Assembly (NCBI GenBank): GCA_022794255.1
Contig: JAAWEL010000066.1
Span: forward strand, 1 to 64,000
Source of the DNA: Lachnospiraceae bacterium
GTDB lineage: Bacteria; Bacillota; Clostridia; Lachnospirales; Lachnospiraceae
Length of the DNA stretch: 64,000 bases
Direction: 5' to 3'
The first letter of the stretch is position 1, and each line of letters begins with the position of its first letter. A program made the position numbers and the translations under genes. Positions 18,303 to 25,943 of the stretch are shown in pieces. Under the pieces are notes generated by a model. It was given only the letters and a program-made list of their open reading frames with translations. It ran no database searches and was not told where the DNA came from.

Positions 18303-18878
18303 CTATGATTTTCCATTTTTAGCTTTGCAGATCAGCTGGGTCATTGTGCCCATAGGGCAGTATACGCACCAGCTGCGGGGCTTAAAAAGAACCATGGTAA
18401 TCAGGCCTAAGACAGTGGAGGTCAGCATTACACTGTAAAAGCCAAAGGCAAACTGTGCAACTCCGGGATGGAACAGGGTTCCGTGGTAAGCCCAGTGCCA
18501 CGGAAGTTTAAAAGTCCATAAAAGAGTTACCACCTGTTTTAAATCCCGTAGGTTTGTGAAAACCAGACAGGTGTTTCCCAGCATCTGAAGGAACATGATG
18601 AAAAAGAAAATGAGAAATCCGTAGCGGAATCCTTTGCTTTTCATCCATCCTGGAATATCTTTTTTGCGTGAAAGGCCGAAGGAGCCGCCCAGAAGTCCAA
18701 GGAGCTGCCCCCGACCGCAATAACGGTTGCAATAGCCTTTATTGCCCTTGGCGAAAGAGATGATCAGGGGAATAAAAAAGCAAAGCAAACCCAGCCAGGC
18801 AAAAAGGATATTGAAAAATCCCAGAATCAGATAGGTCAGAGACAGAATCCACAGATAATCATACCATTTCTTTTTCAT
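18303..18878 (-). CDS. NapH/YccM-like polyferredoxin-type membrane protein
   Basis: A 191-residue membrane protein. Several hydrophobic segments are visible. Two short cysteine motifs lie on the cytoplasmic side: GYCNRYCGRGQ near residue 50 and SWCVYCPMGT near the C-terminus. These match the 'four-helix plus CxxxCP' pattern of 4Fe-4S binding membrane proteins of the NapH/YccM/RdxA type, although fewer cysteines are present than in two full clusters. ATG 18878 has GGGAGGTGG just upstream and overlaps the end of the ferredoxin gene by 20 bases, so the two are translationally coupled. Likely job: pass electrons between the small ferredoxin and a membrane acceptor (inference). It is convergent with the Crp/Fnr gene. 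Confidence 0.75.
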   Translation of the reverse strand: MKKKWYDYLWILSLTYLILGFFNILFAWLGLLCFFIPLIISFAKGNKGYCNRYCGRGQLLGLLGGSFGLSRKKDIPGWMKSKGFRYGFLIFFFIMFLQMLGNTCLVFTNLRDLKQVVTLLWTFKLPWHWAYHGTLFHPGVAQFAFGFYSVMLTSTVLGLITMVLFKPRSWCVYCPMGTMTQLICKAKNGKS

Positions 18879-19086
18879 AATCCACCTCCCGGATTGTGAT
18901 GACTGTTGCAGGACATTCTTTGGCGCACTTGCCGCAGCCCACACATTTTTTTAAATCTACCATTGCCATAATGCCTTTGGGAATCTGAATGGCGCCCATG
19001 GGGCATACCTTGGCGCAGCAGCCGCAGGCAACGCAGATTTTTTCATCTACAAAGGCTTTTCTTCGTTTCTTTTTTGGGACATTCAT
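18859..19086 (-). CDS. 2[4Fe-4S] ferredoxin
   Basis: A 75-residue ferredoxin with two complete cluster motifs: CVACGCCAKVCPMGAI and CVGCGKCAKECPATVI. Each has the C-x2-C-x2-C-x3-C-P spacing that binds 4Fe-4S. A basic N-terminus (MNVPKKKRRKAF) precedes the first cluster. AGAGGAGG precedes ATG 19086. The stop lies inside the start region of the polyferredoxin-type membrane protein, so both should be made together. The promoter at 19134-19162 has a Crp/Fnr-type inverted repeat upstream. Confidence 0.92.
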   Translation of the reverse strand: MNVPKKKRRKAFVDEKICVACGCCAKVCPMGAIQIPKGIMAMVDLKKCVGCGKCAKECPATVITIREVDYEKEMV

Positions 19087-19133
19087 CGATTTTCCTCCTC
19101 TATCATTGTTATCCTTATAAGCGTTTTCAAAAG

Positions 19134-19186
19134 AGTATGGCCCTATTATACAGTCCGGTCAAAAGGATTTCTGTGACAATGTTACA
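19134..19186 (-). promoter_or_regulatory. Promoter of the ferredoxin operon with candidate Crp/Fnr-type site
   Basis: Minus strand TTGACC (19162-19157) and CATACT (19139-19134), 17-base spacing. Upstream, TGTGACAATGTTACA (19172-19186) is an inverted repeat with one mismatch, centred about 52 bases before the expected start. The site overlaps the 3' end of the preceding gene. Confidence 0.45.
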
Positions 19187-20402
19187 TAAGGAGGCTTTTT
19201 GAGGGAAGCGGGGGAATATACTGCATCCATATCCGGTCCTCCGGCCTGGCATCGGTCAGATAGAGGACTGCCAGAAATATCCATTCCAGAGGCTTCATAA
19301 GCACATAAATCATATCTGCCAGATAGGGGGAACGGATCCGGCGGGCAATGGGAAAGCCGAAAGTGTCATAAAATTTTCTTACCAAACCGTGAAAGCCCGG
19401 CAGTTTTTCCATCAGAATCTGTTCAAAGGCATTGGCGATACACAGCTGGCGGTTAACCACAATGGGGTGTCCGCGGCGTATCCCCATACGCACAGGCCGC
19501 ACGAAAGCCCGGTGGCCGCCTGCAGCCACAGTACACAGATAATGATCATCGCATATTACATTGGGCGGGGAAATCCGGGCGGACAGATTCCAGCCGCTGG
19601 TTTCAGTCCAGGCACGGATAAGATTGTCCGGTCTCTGACCAAACAATGCCAGCACAATAAGGCAGAGGCCAGCTATGGGCCAGAACAGAAGGAAGGTGTA
19701 AAAGGGCCAGGAGGCACAGTCCATAACCCTTTGATTGAGAAATTCTAAAACCGGGTTAGAGAAGCGGCGTTTTTCTGTCTCCTCGATCTCCTTCCAGTCA
19801 GTGACTTTTTCACGAATCACTTTCACACCAATGAGGACCCAGTTAAGAGGAAGCAGACACAAAAGGCATTCAATGCCGTCCAGGGTAAATATCTGGACAA
19901 TCCACAGGATACAGACCACCATGCCGGCTCCCATGGAAGCTATGCCGAGGACAATCACCAGAGGCGGCGTCTTTTTCAGAGGAAGGCATCTTAAGAGCAG
20001 ATACCCAAGGACCCCGATCCCCATAAAGAAAAGAACAGAAGGCCATGCCGGTGTCCAGACGGGAGTGTGCATTTGGTGGTTGATCAGGGGAACCGTCCAG
20101 TCAGCAGTAAACTGAATGTCACTGTTAGCGGCCAGGAGAAGGCTGAGAAGGACGCCAAGAGCCAGCGTGAGACTCTCCACCGCCAGGGCGGTTTTGCGGC
20201 TTTTTCCTTTCTTACATTTCAGGAAACAGTACATAAGATTCAGCCCAGTCAGCAGGAAGGGACAGAGGAAGAATAAGCCAAAAAGCGGCAGAAAGATAAA
20301 CATGGGCAGAAAAATGGCTCGTCCGGCAGGGGTAAAAAGAGCCAGGAGGATAAGGATTGCGGATCCTACAAGAAGGAGCAGGTGATTTTTTTTATGATTC
20401 AT
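19182..20402 (-). CDS. Uncharacterised polytopic membrane protein (DUF6688-like)
   Basis: A 406-residue protein I know only as a conserved hypothetical; it resembles the family annotated DUF6688. About eight hydrophobic segments fill residues 5-300 (for example HLLLLVGSAILILLALF and FYTFLLFWPIAGLCLIVLAL). The last 120 residues are soluble and conserved-looking: CTVAAGGHRAFVRPVRMGIR, VVNRQLCIANAFEQIL, FYDTFGFPIARRI, then RPEDRIWMQYIPPLP. That tail might be a small catalytic or binding domain, but no known motif is visible. AAGGAGAACC precedes ATG 20402; the open frame further upstream lacks a ribosome site. Its promoter is at 20460-20488. No function can be given. Confidence 0.65.
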   Translation of the reverse strand: MNHKKNHLLLLVGSAILILLALFTPAGRAIFLPMFIFLPLFGLFFLCPFLLTGLNLMYCFLKCKKGKSRKTALAVESLTLALGVLLSLLLAANSDIQFTADWTVPLINHQMHTPVWTPAWPSVLFFMGIGVLGYLLLRCLPLKKTPPLVIVLGIASMGAGMVVCILWIVQIFTLDGIECLLCLLPLNWVLIGVKVIREKVTDWKEIEETEKRRFSNPVLEFLNQRVMDCASWPFYTFLLFWPIAGLCLIVLALFGQRPDNLIRAWTETSGWNLSARISPPNVICDDHYLCTVAAGGHRAFVRPVRMGIRRGHPIVVNRQLCIANAFEQILMEKLPGFHGLVRKFYDTFGFPIARRIRSPYLADMIYVLMKPLEWIFLAVLYLTDARPEDRIWMQYIPPLPSKSLLM

Positions 20403-20459
20403 GGCAGCAGGTTCTCCTTTGGATGATTCTTTATCTGTTTGTTGTGGCGGATTTGTTAT

Positions 20460-20488
20460 AGTATAGGGAGTTTTTTGTGGAAAGTCAA
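20460..20488 (-). promoter_or_regulatory. Promoter of the membrane-protein gene
   Basis: Minus strand TTGACT (20488-20483) and TATACT (20465-20460) with 17-base spacing. Both are one base from consensus. Confidence 0.7.
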
Positions 20489-20576
20489 GAAAGATCCATG
20501 GGAGGAAAATCACGGATGTCTGGAAACAATACGGAATTTTATTCAGAGCCTTAGAAAATATTGTGTAGATTCCCTA

Positions 20577-20605
20577 TTGCCGAAATTCGGCTGGATTGTT
20601 ACAAT
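20577..20605 (+). promoter_or_regulatory. Promoter of the 79-residue protein gene
   Basis: TTGCCG (20577-20582), 17-base spacer, TACAAT (20600-20605), about 70 bases upstream of ATG 20675. Confidence 0.55.
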
Positions 20606-20674
20606 AAAGAGCAATCCACGAAAACCAGAGAAGCCATATGCCCCAGGTCATGTGGCAAAAGGGAGGAATGAACA

Positions 20675-20914
20675 ATGAAGATCTATAATGTGCAAAACCC
20701 TGAAACGTTTCTTGCGGTCATCAAGCAGTGTAAAGGAAGTGTGGAACTGATCTCCAAACAGGGGGACCGTCTGAATTTGAAATCTGAGCTGACCAAGTAT
20801 CTTGCCATCAGCAAGCTCTTTGCAGATACCGTTCTTATCAATGATATGGAGCTGGTTGCCTCCGACCCGGAAGATGTAAGGTTTCTTATGGAGTATATGA
20901 TGGAAGGGAAATAA
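20675..20914 (+). CDS. Small conserved-type protein, possibly HPr-fold (function unknown)
   Basis: A 79-residue soluble protein (MKIYNVQNPETFLAVIKQCK ... VRFLMEYMMEGK). It is flanked by a good promoter, a GGGAGG ribosome site eight bases before ATG 20675, and a strong terminator, so it is a real monocistronic gene. The predicted alternation of short strands and helices and the length would fit an HPr-like open-faced sandwich. The active-site histidine and the Ser46 region of HPr are absent, so a phosphocarrier role is not supported. No catalytic motif is seen. Confidence 0.7.
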   Translation: MKIYNVQNPETFLAVIKQCKGSVELISKQGDRLNLKSELTKYLAISKLFADTVLINDMELVASDPEDVRFLMEYMMEGK

Positions 20915-20918
20915 TTGC

Positions 20919-20956
20919 AACCGGCATGGTTCCGTTTGGGGCTATGCCGGTTTTTT
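20919..20956 (+). terminator. Intrinsic terminator
   Basis: A 9-bp stem AACCGGCAT / ATGCCGGTT (20919-20927 with 20944-20952) followed by T residues. Confidence 0.85.
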
Positions 20957-21190
20957 AAGAACGGTTGCAGCAGGAATCAAATATCACGTGGTTAAAGCTC
21001 TCAGCGCCACCGGATTTTCAGCCTGGGATCAGGCAATAATTCTTTAACAGGGCTCCTTCACAGGAGGCTTTATGAGCAGAAAAAGAACAAACTTTCATCA
21101 CCCTGGCTTATTTCATTATTTTTTCCCAAAAGGATCCGATATTAAAAACAGATAACCGGTGAATTTTGGGACATAGAAAGGAAGGGGTTT

Positions 21191-21457
21191 ATGGGGATCA
21201 ATTTTCATATACATTCCATGACAATGCCGGACTGGACGGGCCGGCAGTATGAGACAGAGCCAGGGGAATACGAGAATGACAAGACAGACTTGGAAAATGA
21301 GCTGAGGGCCGGGGAAATCAAGTTTAACGATCTGATGCGGGACGGGGTCACAGCTCAGCTGAATACAATTGTGACTAAGGGAAACCGGGAGTTTACCAAT
21401 GAGATGCTGGGGCAGCCAAAGGATAGAGGAAAAAGTATCTTGAATGTAAAGGCATAA
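21191..21457 (+). CDS. Small hypothetical protein
   Basis: An 88-residue acidic, hydrophilic protein (MGINFHIHSMTMPDWTGRQY ... KSILNVKA). AAGGAAGG a few bases upstream is an acceptable ribosome site, and a strong terminator follows directly (21466-21501), which supports a real gene. No signal peptide, membrane segment or known motif is seen. The charged middle (YENDKTDLENELRAGEIKF) may be helical. Confidence 0.5.
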   Translation: MGINFHIHSMTMPDWTGRQYETEPGEYENDKTDLENELRAGEIKFNDLMRDGVTAQLNTIVTKGNREFTNEMLGQPKDRGKSILNVKA

Positions 21458-21465
21458 AAGAAAAT

Positions 21466-21501
21466 AAAAGCAATTTCCTGTATTGTGGAAATTGCTTTTT
21501 T
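21466..21501 (+). terminator. Intrinsic terminator
   Basis: A 13-bp stem AAAAGCAATTTCC / GGAAATTGCTTTT with an 8-base loop, running into six or more T. Confidence 0.88.
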
Positions 21502-21524
21502 CAGTTAAACCGGGGAGGTGGCCA

Positions 21525-22739
21525 ATGGATGAATATCATATTCACTATATTCAGGCAATAGAGAGGGAGGGAAGCATCCAAAAGGCGGCTGGTGTTTTGG
21601 GAAAAAATCCGTCCACGCTGGCCAGGGTTTTAAAAAATTGTGAGAGGGAGATGGAGGTATCCTTTTTTAACCGCACCCGGGGGAGAATGGTTCCTACACC
21701 GGAGGGGGAACATCTGCTTGCGCTTTCCAGGGAGATTTTGGAGGAATTGGAAAGGATTGAGAAGGATGGGGAGATGCATCAGAAGAGACAGGAAGGACAA
21801 AGACTTCATCAGTGGAGAGAAAGTGAGATCCGCTATCTTCTGGCAATCCGTGAAAAGAAGAATATTTCCCAGGCAGCAAAAGAGCTGTATATTGCCCAGC
21901 CATCCTTAAGTCAGATACTAAAGGCATTGGAGGAGGATTTGGGCCATCCGGTGTTTTGGCGGAACAAGAACGGGGTGGAGGAGACGGGATTTGGTTCCCG
22001 GCTGTTGGATCATCTGGAAATTGTAAAAAGACAGTATGACAGACTGGGACTTGAGCTGGAGGAGTTTCATGAGATGAAACGGGGAAGGATCACTCTGGGG
22101 ATTCCTCTGAATCTGGGAACCTATCTTTTGCCTGCGGTGATTCCTCCCTTTCGGGAGCGCTTCCCAGGCATCCGGATCCGGATTCGGGAGAACAATTCCA
22201 ATGAGCTGGAGCAGCTGATGATCGCAAAAAAGATCGATTTTTGTATTCTCCATTTCCATGAGAGGCGGGAGCAGGTTCAATACGAAATGTTTTTTGATGA
22301 TCCTTTTTATCTGGTAATTCCCCAAAGCTTTCAGGCAAGGCTTTCCCTTCCGGAAAAGAGGCCGTTAACCAGGGAGGATTTTCAAAGGCTGAAGGAAGAA
22401 AGCTTTGTGATGGTCTCTCCCAGGCAGAAGCTTCGCCTGGTGGCAGACCGTATCTTAAAAAATGCAGGGCTTGTGCCAGATATCTGTTGTACCACCAAAA
22501 GCATGGAGACGGCCAAGCGCCTGGTGGCGGCAGAGATGGGAGTGACCCTTCTTCCTGGCTCCTACTTAAACCTGTATTCAGGGGTGGAGGGCCTGGCGTG
22601 TTATAGTCTTGAGAAATCTCTGGAGGGAGTGTGGAAGCTGGCGGTGGCCTACCCGAAGGATGAGAAGCTGCCGAGAAGCTCCCGGGAGTTTTTAAGCGTG
22701 GTGCAGGAGCTTTTATACAGCAAATTTCAGGATGACTAG
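21525..22739 (+). CDS. LysR-family regulator with two N-terminal winged-helix domains in tandem
   Basis: A 404-residue protein; ordinary LysR regulators have about 290-310. Residues 4-65 form one LysR-type winged helix (YIQAIEREGSIQKAAGVLG ... FFNRTRGRMVPTPEGEHLL). Residues about 80-98 are a charged linker. Residues 100-160 form a second winged helix (RYLLAIREKKNISQAAKEL, then IAQPSLSQILKALEEDLGH), followed by the usual linker helix. From about residue 186 (GRITLGIPLNLGTYLLPAVI) comes the periplasmic-binding-like effector domain ending near residue 400. The second domain keeps the canonical SxAAxxLxxxQPSLSxxL core; the first has NPSTLARVL in its recognition helix. GGGGAGG precedes ATG 21525. 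There is no obvious target operon next door; a terminator lies on each side. Confidence 0.9.
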   Translation: MDEYHIHYIQAIEREGSIQKAAGVLGKNPSTLARVLKNCEREMEVSFFNRTRGRMVPTPEGEHLLALSREILEELERIEKDGEMHQKRQEGQRLHQWRESEIRYLLAIREKKNISQAAKELYIAQPSLSQILKALEEDLGHPVFWRNKNGVEETGFGSRLLDHLEIVKRQYDRLGLELEEFHEMKRGRITLGIPLNLGTYLLPAVIPPFRERFPGIRIRIRENNSNELEQLMIAKKIDFCILHFHERREQVQYEMFFDDPFYLVIPQSFQARLSLPEKRPLTREDFQRLKEESFVMVSPRQKLRLVADRILKNAGLVPDICCTTKSMETAKRLVAAEMGVTLLPGSYLNLYSGVEGLACYSLEKSLEGVWKLAVAYPKDEKLPRSSREFLSVVQELLYSKFQDD

Positions 22740-22805
22740 CGTCTTGATAGGGCAGATTATCTGTGGACAGACAGAAGAAGCTGTAGTGCTTCCTTATATA
22801 TAAAT

Positions 22806-22840
22806 AAATCCCGCCCGGTGACTGGCCGGGCGGGATTTTT
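22806..22840. terminator. Bidirectional intrinsic terminator (LysR and TetR genes)
   Basis: A 13-bp GC-rich stem (AAATCCCGCCCGG / CCGGGCGGGATTT, 22806-22818 with 22826-22838). It is flanked by T-rich sequence on the plus strand and by A-rich sequence (T-rich on the minus strand) on the left, between two convergent genes. Confidence 0.88.
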
Positions 22841-22849
22841 ACAGAAAAA

Positions 22850-23392
22850 TTATTCTGACAGAATATACTGCTTAATACATTCTGGTGTGGAATTGAAGGC
22901 GTATCGGGCCATATCCTTTGGGGGGATGACCATGCCATCCCTGGCCCACTGGACATACATATTGGAGGCCCCGTGCGCATTGAAGGCAAGGGCGTAGAGA
23001 CATTCTTCTGAAAGAACCTGATCTCCGAAATGATGGACTAAGTAGTCCTTGTAGTAACAGTAGGTTTGATTATAGATAGTTTCCATCAAACTGTTCTGCC
23101 CTTCTAAATGGCAGGCTTGTGTAAAAAACGGCTGGTTGATCTTGGCATTTTCGTAAATGCTCAGGAGATAAGCATAAAAACCGCCAGATTCTATAAGCTT
23201 TTTTTCTCCCCGCAGGGTTCTGCGGAAAATCCAGAAAATCAGATCGTTTTTATCTAAAAAATGGTTATAGAAGGTTTGCCGTCCAGTGCCTACCCGGTTC
23301 ACAATATCCGTGACCGTGACCTTTTTTAAGGGCTTTTCATTGCTCAGCTCGATGATGGCGTCTGCAAACAATTTTTTTACGTTTATAGCCAT
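22850..23392 (-). CDS. TetR/AcrR family transcriptional regulator
   Basis: A 180-residue regulator. The N-terminal DNA-binding domain is typical: LFADAIIELSNEKPLKKVTV, then TDIVNRVGTGRQTFYNHFLDKNDL with the recognition helix GRQTFYNHF. The C-terminal ligand domain is all-helical and unassigned (LSIYENAKINQPFFTQAC; CLYALAFNAHGASNMYVQW). The architecture resembles the DhaS-like TetR group with a TetR_C_8-like C-terminus, which is a guess. It is divergent from the acyl-CoA ligase/CoA-transferase/Etf operon, and a perfect CATACAGTATG palindrome upstream of that operon is a candidate operator. It may respond to the acid or its CoA ester. Confidence 0.88.
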   Translation of the reverse strand: MAINVKKLFADAIIELSNEKPLKKVTVTDIVNRVGTGRQTFYNHFLDKNDLIFWIFRRTLRGEKKLIESGGFYAYLLSIYENAKINQPFFTQACHLEGQNSLMETIYNQTYCYYKDYLVHHFGDQVLSEECLYALAFNAHGASNMYVQWARDGMVIPPKDMARYAFNSTPECIKQYILSE

Positions 23393-23743
23393 AAAGAAAT
23401 TCCTCAGTAAAAGTTAAAAAAATGACAATATATGTTGCTTTTTATAATAATTGAAAATCAGGAAATGGTCAAGAGGGTATTTGGGAGGGGGGATACCGGC
23501 AATGGTTTGGTCTGCCTTATGATCGCTTTTAAATCAGATTTAAAAGTCAGGTACAAACCGCCGGGATTGTCTAAATTTGGTCATTCGGGTAAAAAAGTCC
23601 ATAATTGTACACAACTAACAATCTATAAATGTAAAGCAAAAGAAAATTGGTATATAATTTATATATAAAAAAGGGATACTCATACAGTATGTAGTTAATT
23701 TGCCTGTATGAAAAAATGTCTCGGAACGTGAAAGGGGGATATC
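23393..23743. other. Long divergent regulatory region, TetR / acyl-CoA operon
   Basis: 351 bases with no credible gene; an open frame at 23432-23668 lacks a ribosome site and looks non-coding. A TATAAT at 23653-23658 is a likely -10 for the operon but has a poor -35 (TGTAAA), hinting at dependence on an activator. CATACAGTATG (23681-23691) is a perfect palindrome downstream of it, with a repeated half CTGTATG at 23704-23710. Confidence 0.5.
23681..23710 (+). promoter_or_regulatory. Candidate operator (CATACAGTATG palindrome plus repeated half-site)
   Basis: CATAC-A-GTATG (23681-23691) is a perfect odd palindrome. CTGTATG at 23704-23710 repeats one arm. It lies between the likely -10 (23653-23658) and ATG 23744, a normal place for a repressor. 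Confidence 0.45.
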
Positions 23744-25399
23744 ATGGGAAAGATACAGGTCAGCTATGACGAAAAGCGGGCAGAGCTTTACCGCAGGCAG
23801 GGACTGTGGGGAGATGCCACTCTGCTGGATTACTGGATGATCTCATCCAAGTCATTTCCTGACAAAAAGGTGGTGGTGGATGATCAGGGAACAGCATGGA
23901 CCTACCGGGAGCTGGATGAGCTTTCAGACCGGCTGGCCGGGAGCCTTCAGTCTGAATATGGTCTTGAGGAAGGGGACATTGCTTCGGTTCAGATTCCCAA
24001 CTGGGCAGAGTTTACCCTGATTTTGATTGCCTGTTTAAAAATAGGGGTTGTGGTCAACCCACTCCTCACAGGATTTCGGGAAAGCGAGCTGACCCATCGC
24101 CTGTCAAAATGTGAAAGCCGGATTTTATTTTTGCCGGGGATATTCCGGGGATGCGACCATGTTGCCCTGGCAGAACAGGTGGCTGAGAAGGTGCCAAGTC
24201 TAAAGCATATTGTATTGGTGGACAAGCATCCGGAGAATGGGAGTGAGGGGGAAAAGGTTCCTGTTTTGTCTGATATGATCAGAGATTCAAAGCCAATTGA
24301 GCGATATATCCGCTCAGAGGCCAATGATGTGGCGATTGTTCTGTTTACATCCGGGACGGAGAGTGTGGGGAAAGGAGTAATGTTGACTCACAATAATCTG
24401 ATTGCCAACATGAAGGGATATATCTCTCTGACCGATCTTCACTGCTTTGATTCCATGATGATGCCGGTTCCTCTGTCTCACGCCACCGGACTGATGTACG
24501 GGGTTTTGGTCCCCTTTATGATGGGGATGACCAGTGTCCTCTTAGAGCGCTATACAATGGACCGGTGTCTGGAAATGATTGAAAAAGAGCGATGTACGGT
24601 GATTGAAGGTCCCACCGTGATAGCCTATGACATGATGCGCCGGGTGGAGGAGAGAACGGATGTGGATATTTCTTCCCTCAGGTTCTTCTATTGCGGAGGC
24701 TCCCCGGTGCCTCGAACCCTGGTGAGAAAGGCACTAAAAAGGGGCATCCGGGTCTTGGGTGTCTATGGATCCACAGAGAGTGCGCCTCACTGTATTGTGT
24801 CTCCCCATTTTCCTGAGGAAAAGGTGCTGACAACCGATGGCTGTCAGGTGACAGGGACAGAGATCAAGGTGATTGATGATAAGGGAAATGAGGTGCCGTT
24901 TTGGGTGGAGGGAGAGGAATTATCCCGGGGGCCGGGTGTGTTTATGGGATATATCCGGGAGCCGGAGATGACAAAAGCTGCCCTGGATGAGGAGGGCTGG
25001 TATCACAGTGGTGATCTGTGCATTATGGATGAGGACGGGTTTATCCGCATCACCGGAAGGAAAAAGGATGTGATTATCCGCGGCGGTGAAAACATCAGCA
25101 GTGTGGAGATTGAAGGAATTTTGATGCTTCATGAAAATGTGGTGGAGGCGGCTGTGGTTTCCTATCCGGATAACCGGATGGGTGAGAAGGCCTGTGCCTA
25201 TCTGGTGTTAAAGGATCCGGAAAAGGGGATGGACATAAAGGAGATGCAGTCCCACATGGAGGCCAATGGCATTGCAAAGTTCAAGTGGCCGGAAAGACTG
25301 GAATTTATCGAAGCTCTTCCCAGGACAGAGACTGGCAAGATACAAAAGTTTAAGCTTCGGGAGGATGTGAGAGAAAAGCTGAAAGAGGAGGCAAAATGA
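23744..25399 (+). CDS. AMP-forming acyl-CoA synthetase (CaiC/BaiB-like carboxylate-CoA ligase)
   Basis: A 551-residue adenylate-forming enzyme. It activates a carboxylic acid with ATP to the acyl-adenylate and then to the CoA thioester. The ATP-binding loop reads IVLFTSGTESVGKGVMLTHN. The A5-type motif is GVYGSTESAPH; A7/A8 reads GWYHSGDLCIMDEDGF followed by ITGRKKDVIIRGGENIS. The C-terminal catalytic lysine is Lys532 in TGKIQKFKL. AAAGGGGG precedes ATG 23744. It is the first gene of the ten-gene operon and overlaps the next gene by 4 bases. Its likely job is to prime the pathway with a first CoA ester, which the two CoA-transferases can then pass on. The acid substrate cannot be read from sequence. 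Confidence 0.92.
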   Translation: MGKIQVSYDEKRAELYRRQGLWGDATLLDYWMISSKSFPDKKVVVDDQGTAWTYRELDELSDRLAGSLQSEYGLEEGDIASVQIPNWAEFTLILIACLKIGVVVNPLLTGFRESELTHRLSKCESRILFLPGIFRGCDHVALAEQVAEKVPSLKHIVLVDKHPENGSEGEKVPVLSDMIRDSKPIERYIRSEANDVAIVLFTSGTESVGKGVMLTHNNLIANMKGYISLTDLHCFDSMMMPVPLSHATGLMYGVLVPFMMGMTSVLLERYTMDRCLEMIEKERCTVIEGPTVIAYDMMRRVEERTDVDISSLRFFYCGGSPVPRTLVRKALKRGIRVLGVYGSTESAPHCIVSPHFPEEKVLTTDGCQVTGTEIKVIDDKGNEVPFWVEGEELSRGPGVFMGYIREPEMTKAALDEEGWYHSGDLCIMDEDGFIRITGRKKDVIIRGGENISSVEIEGILMLHENVVEAAVVSYPDNRMGEKACAYLVLKDPEKGMDIKEMQSHMEANGIAKFKWPERLEFIEALPRTETGKIQKFKLREDVREKLKEEAK

Positions 25400-25920
25400 T
25401 TCCTGAGAAAAGCTATTCCACCGCTTGTCTGGTGAGCCGCCGCCCGTTTGTCCGCCAGGAATATCCACGGTTTTACCGGTGTGAGCGGTGTGGTAACTTA
25501 AGTATTACCTATGGGGAAGGAAAGGAGAGGCTTTCCTGCAAGTGCGGGGAGGTTCAAAAAAAGCTGGAGGCGTTGAATCTGGATGACATGGATTGTCCTT
25601 ATATCTTGTCCTATGTGGTGTTTGGAGGCATGGAACATAACGCAATCCGGATCCAGGTGGAAAATGGAACCCTCCCCTTGACAGAAAAAAACAGGATTGG
25701 GTGGATTGCCCTTTTTACCTATGAAGGGCTGCAGATGAAGTTTTTGAAAGGAACTTTCTCTTCATCCGCCATCTTTGCCTTAGCGGGGGAGGATGCCTAC
25801 TCGTTCTGCAACCGGCAAATCTGCCGTATGGGAAGGGAGCACTGTCCGTTTCAGTGTAAAAGGGGATGGAGAATCTATGCATGGTGTGCCGGATGTGGGC
25901 TGATGCAGAAAACGTTGTGA
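25396..25920 (+). CDS. Desulfoferrodoxin-like protein lacking the superoxide-reductase iron ligands
   Basis: A 174-residue protein. Residues 27-55 match the desulforedoxin-type FeS4 domain: FYRCERCGN (Cys29, Cys32) and LSCKCGE (Cys48, Cys50; the canonical pair is adjacent CC, here CKC). Residues about 75-145 follow the superoxide-reductase beta fold: IRIQVENGTLPLTEKNRIGW, then IALFTYEGLQMKFLKGTFSS. However the ligand motif HPM is replaced by LPL, and the C-terminal CNxH is CNRQ, so the catalytic Fe(His)4Cys site should be lost. A further cysteine-rich tail (CPFQCKRGWRIYAWCAGCGL) is unusual. ATG 25396 overlaps the stop of the ligase gene. It may be an electron-transfer or redox-sensing partner of the flavin reductase that follows (inference). 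Confidence 0.65.
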   Translation: MIPEKSYSTACLVSRRPFVRQEYPRFYRCERCGNLSITYGEGKERLSCKCGEVQKKLEALNLDDMDCPYILSYVVFGGMEHNAIRIQVENGTLPLTEKNRIGWIALFTYEGLQMKFLKGTFSSSAIFALAGEDAYSFCNRQICRMGREHCPFQCKRGWRIYAWCAGCGLMQKTL

Positions 25921-25943
25921 GAAAAAGGAAAGGAAGATATTTC

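Noticed and set aside
22090-22989. Open frame of 299 codons on the minus strand
   Set aside because: It lies mostly opposite the tandem-HTH LysR gene and runs through the bidirectional terminator; low-complexity Pro/Ser-rich product, so a shadow.
23432-23668. Open frame of 78 codons in the TetR/ligase intergenic region
   Set aside because: No ribosome site and it covers the probable promoter; composition looks non-coding.
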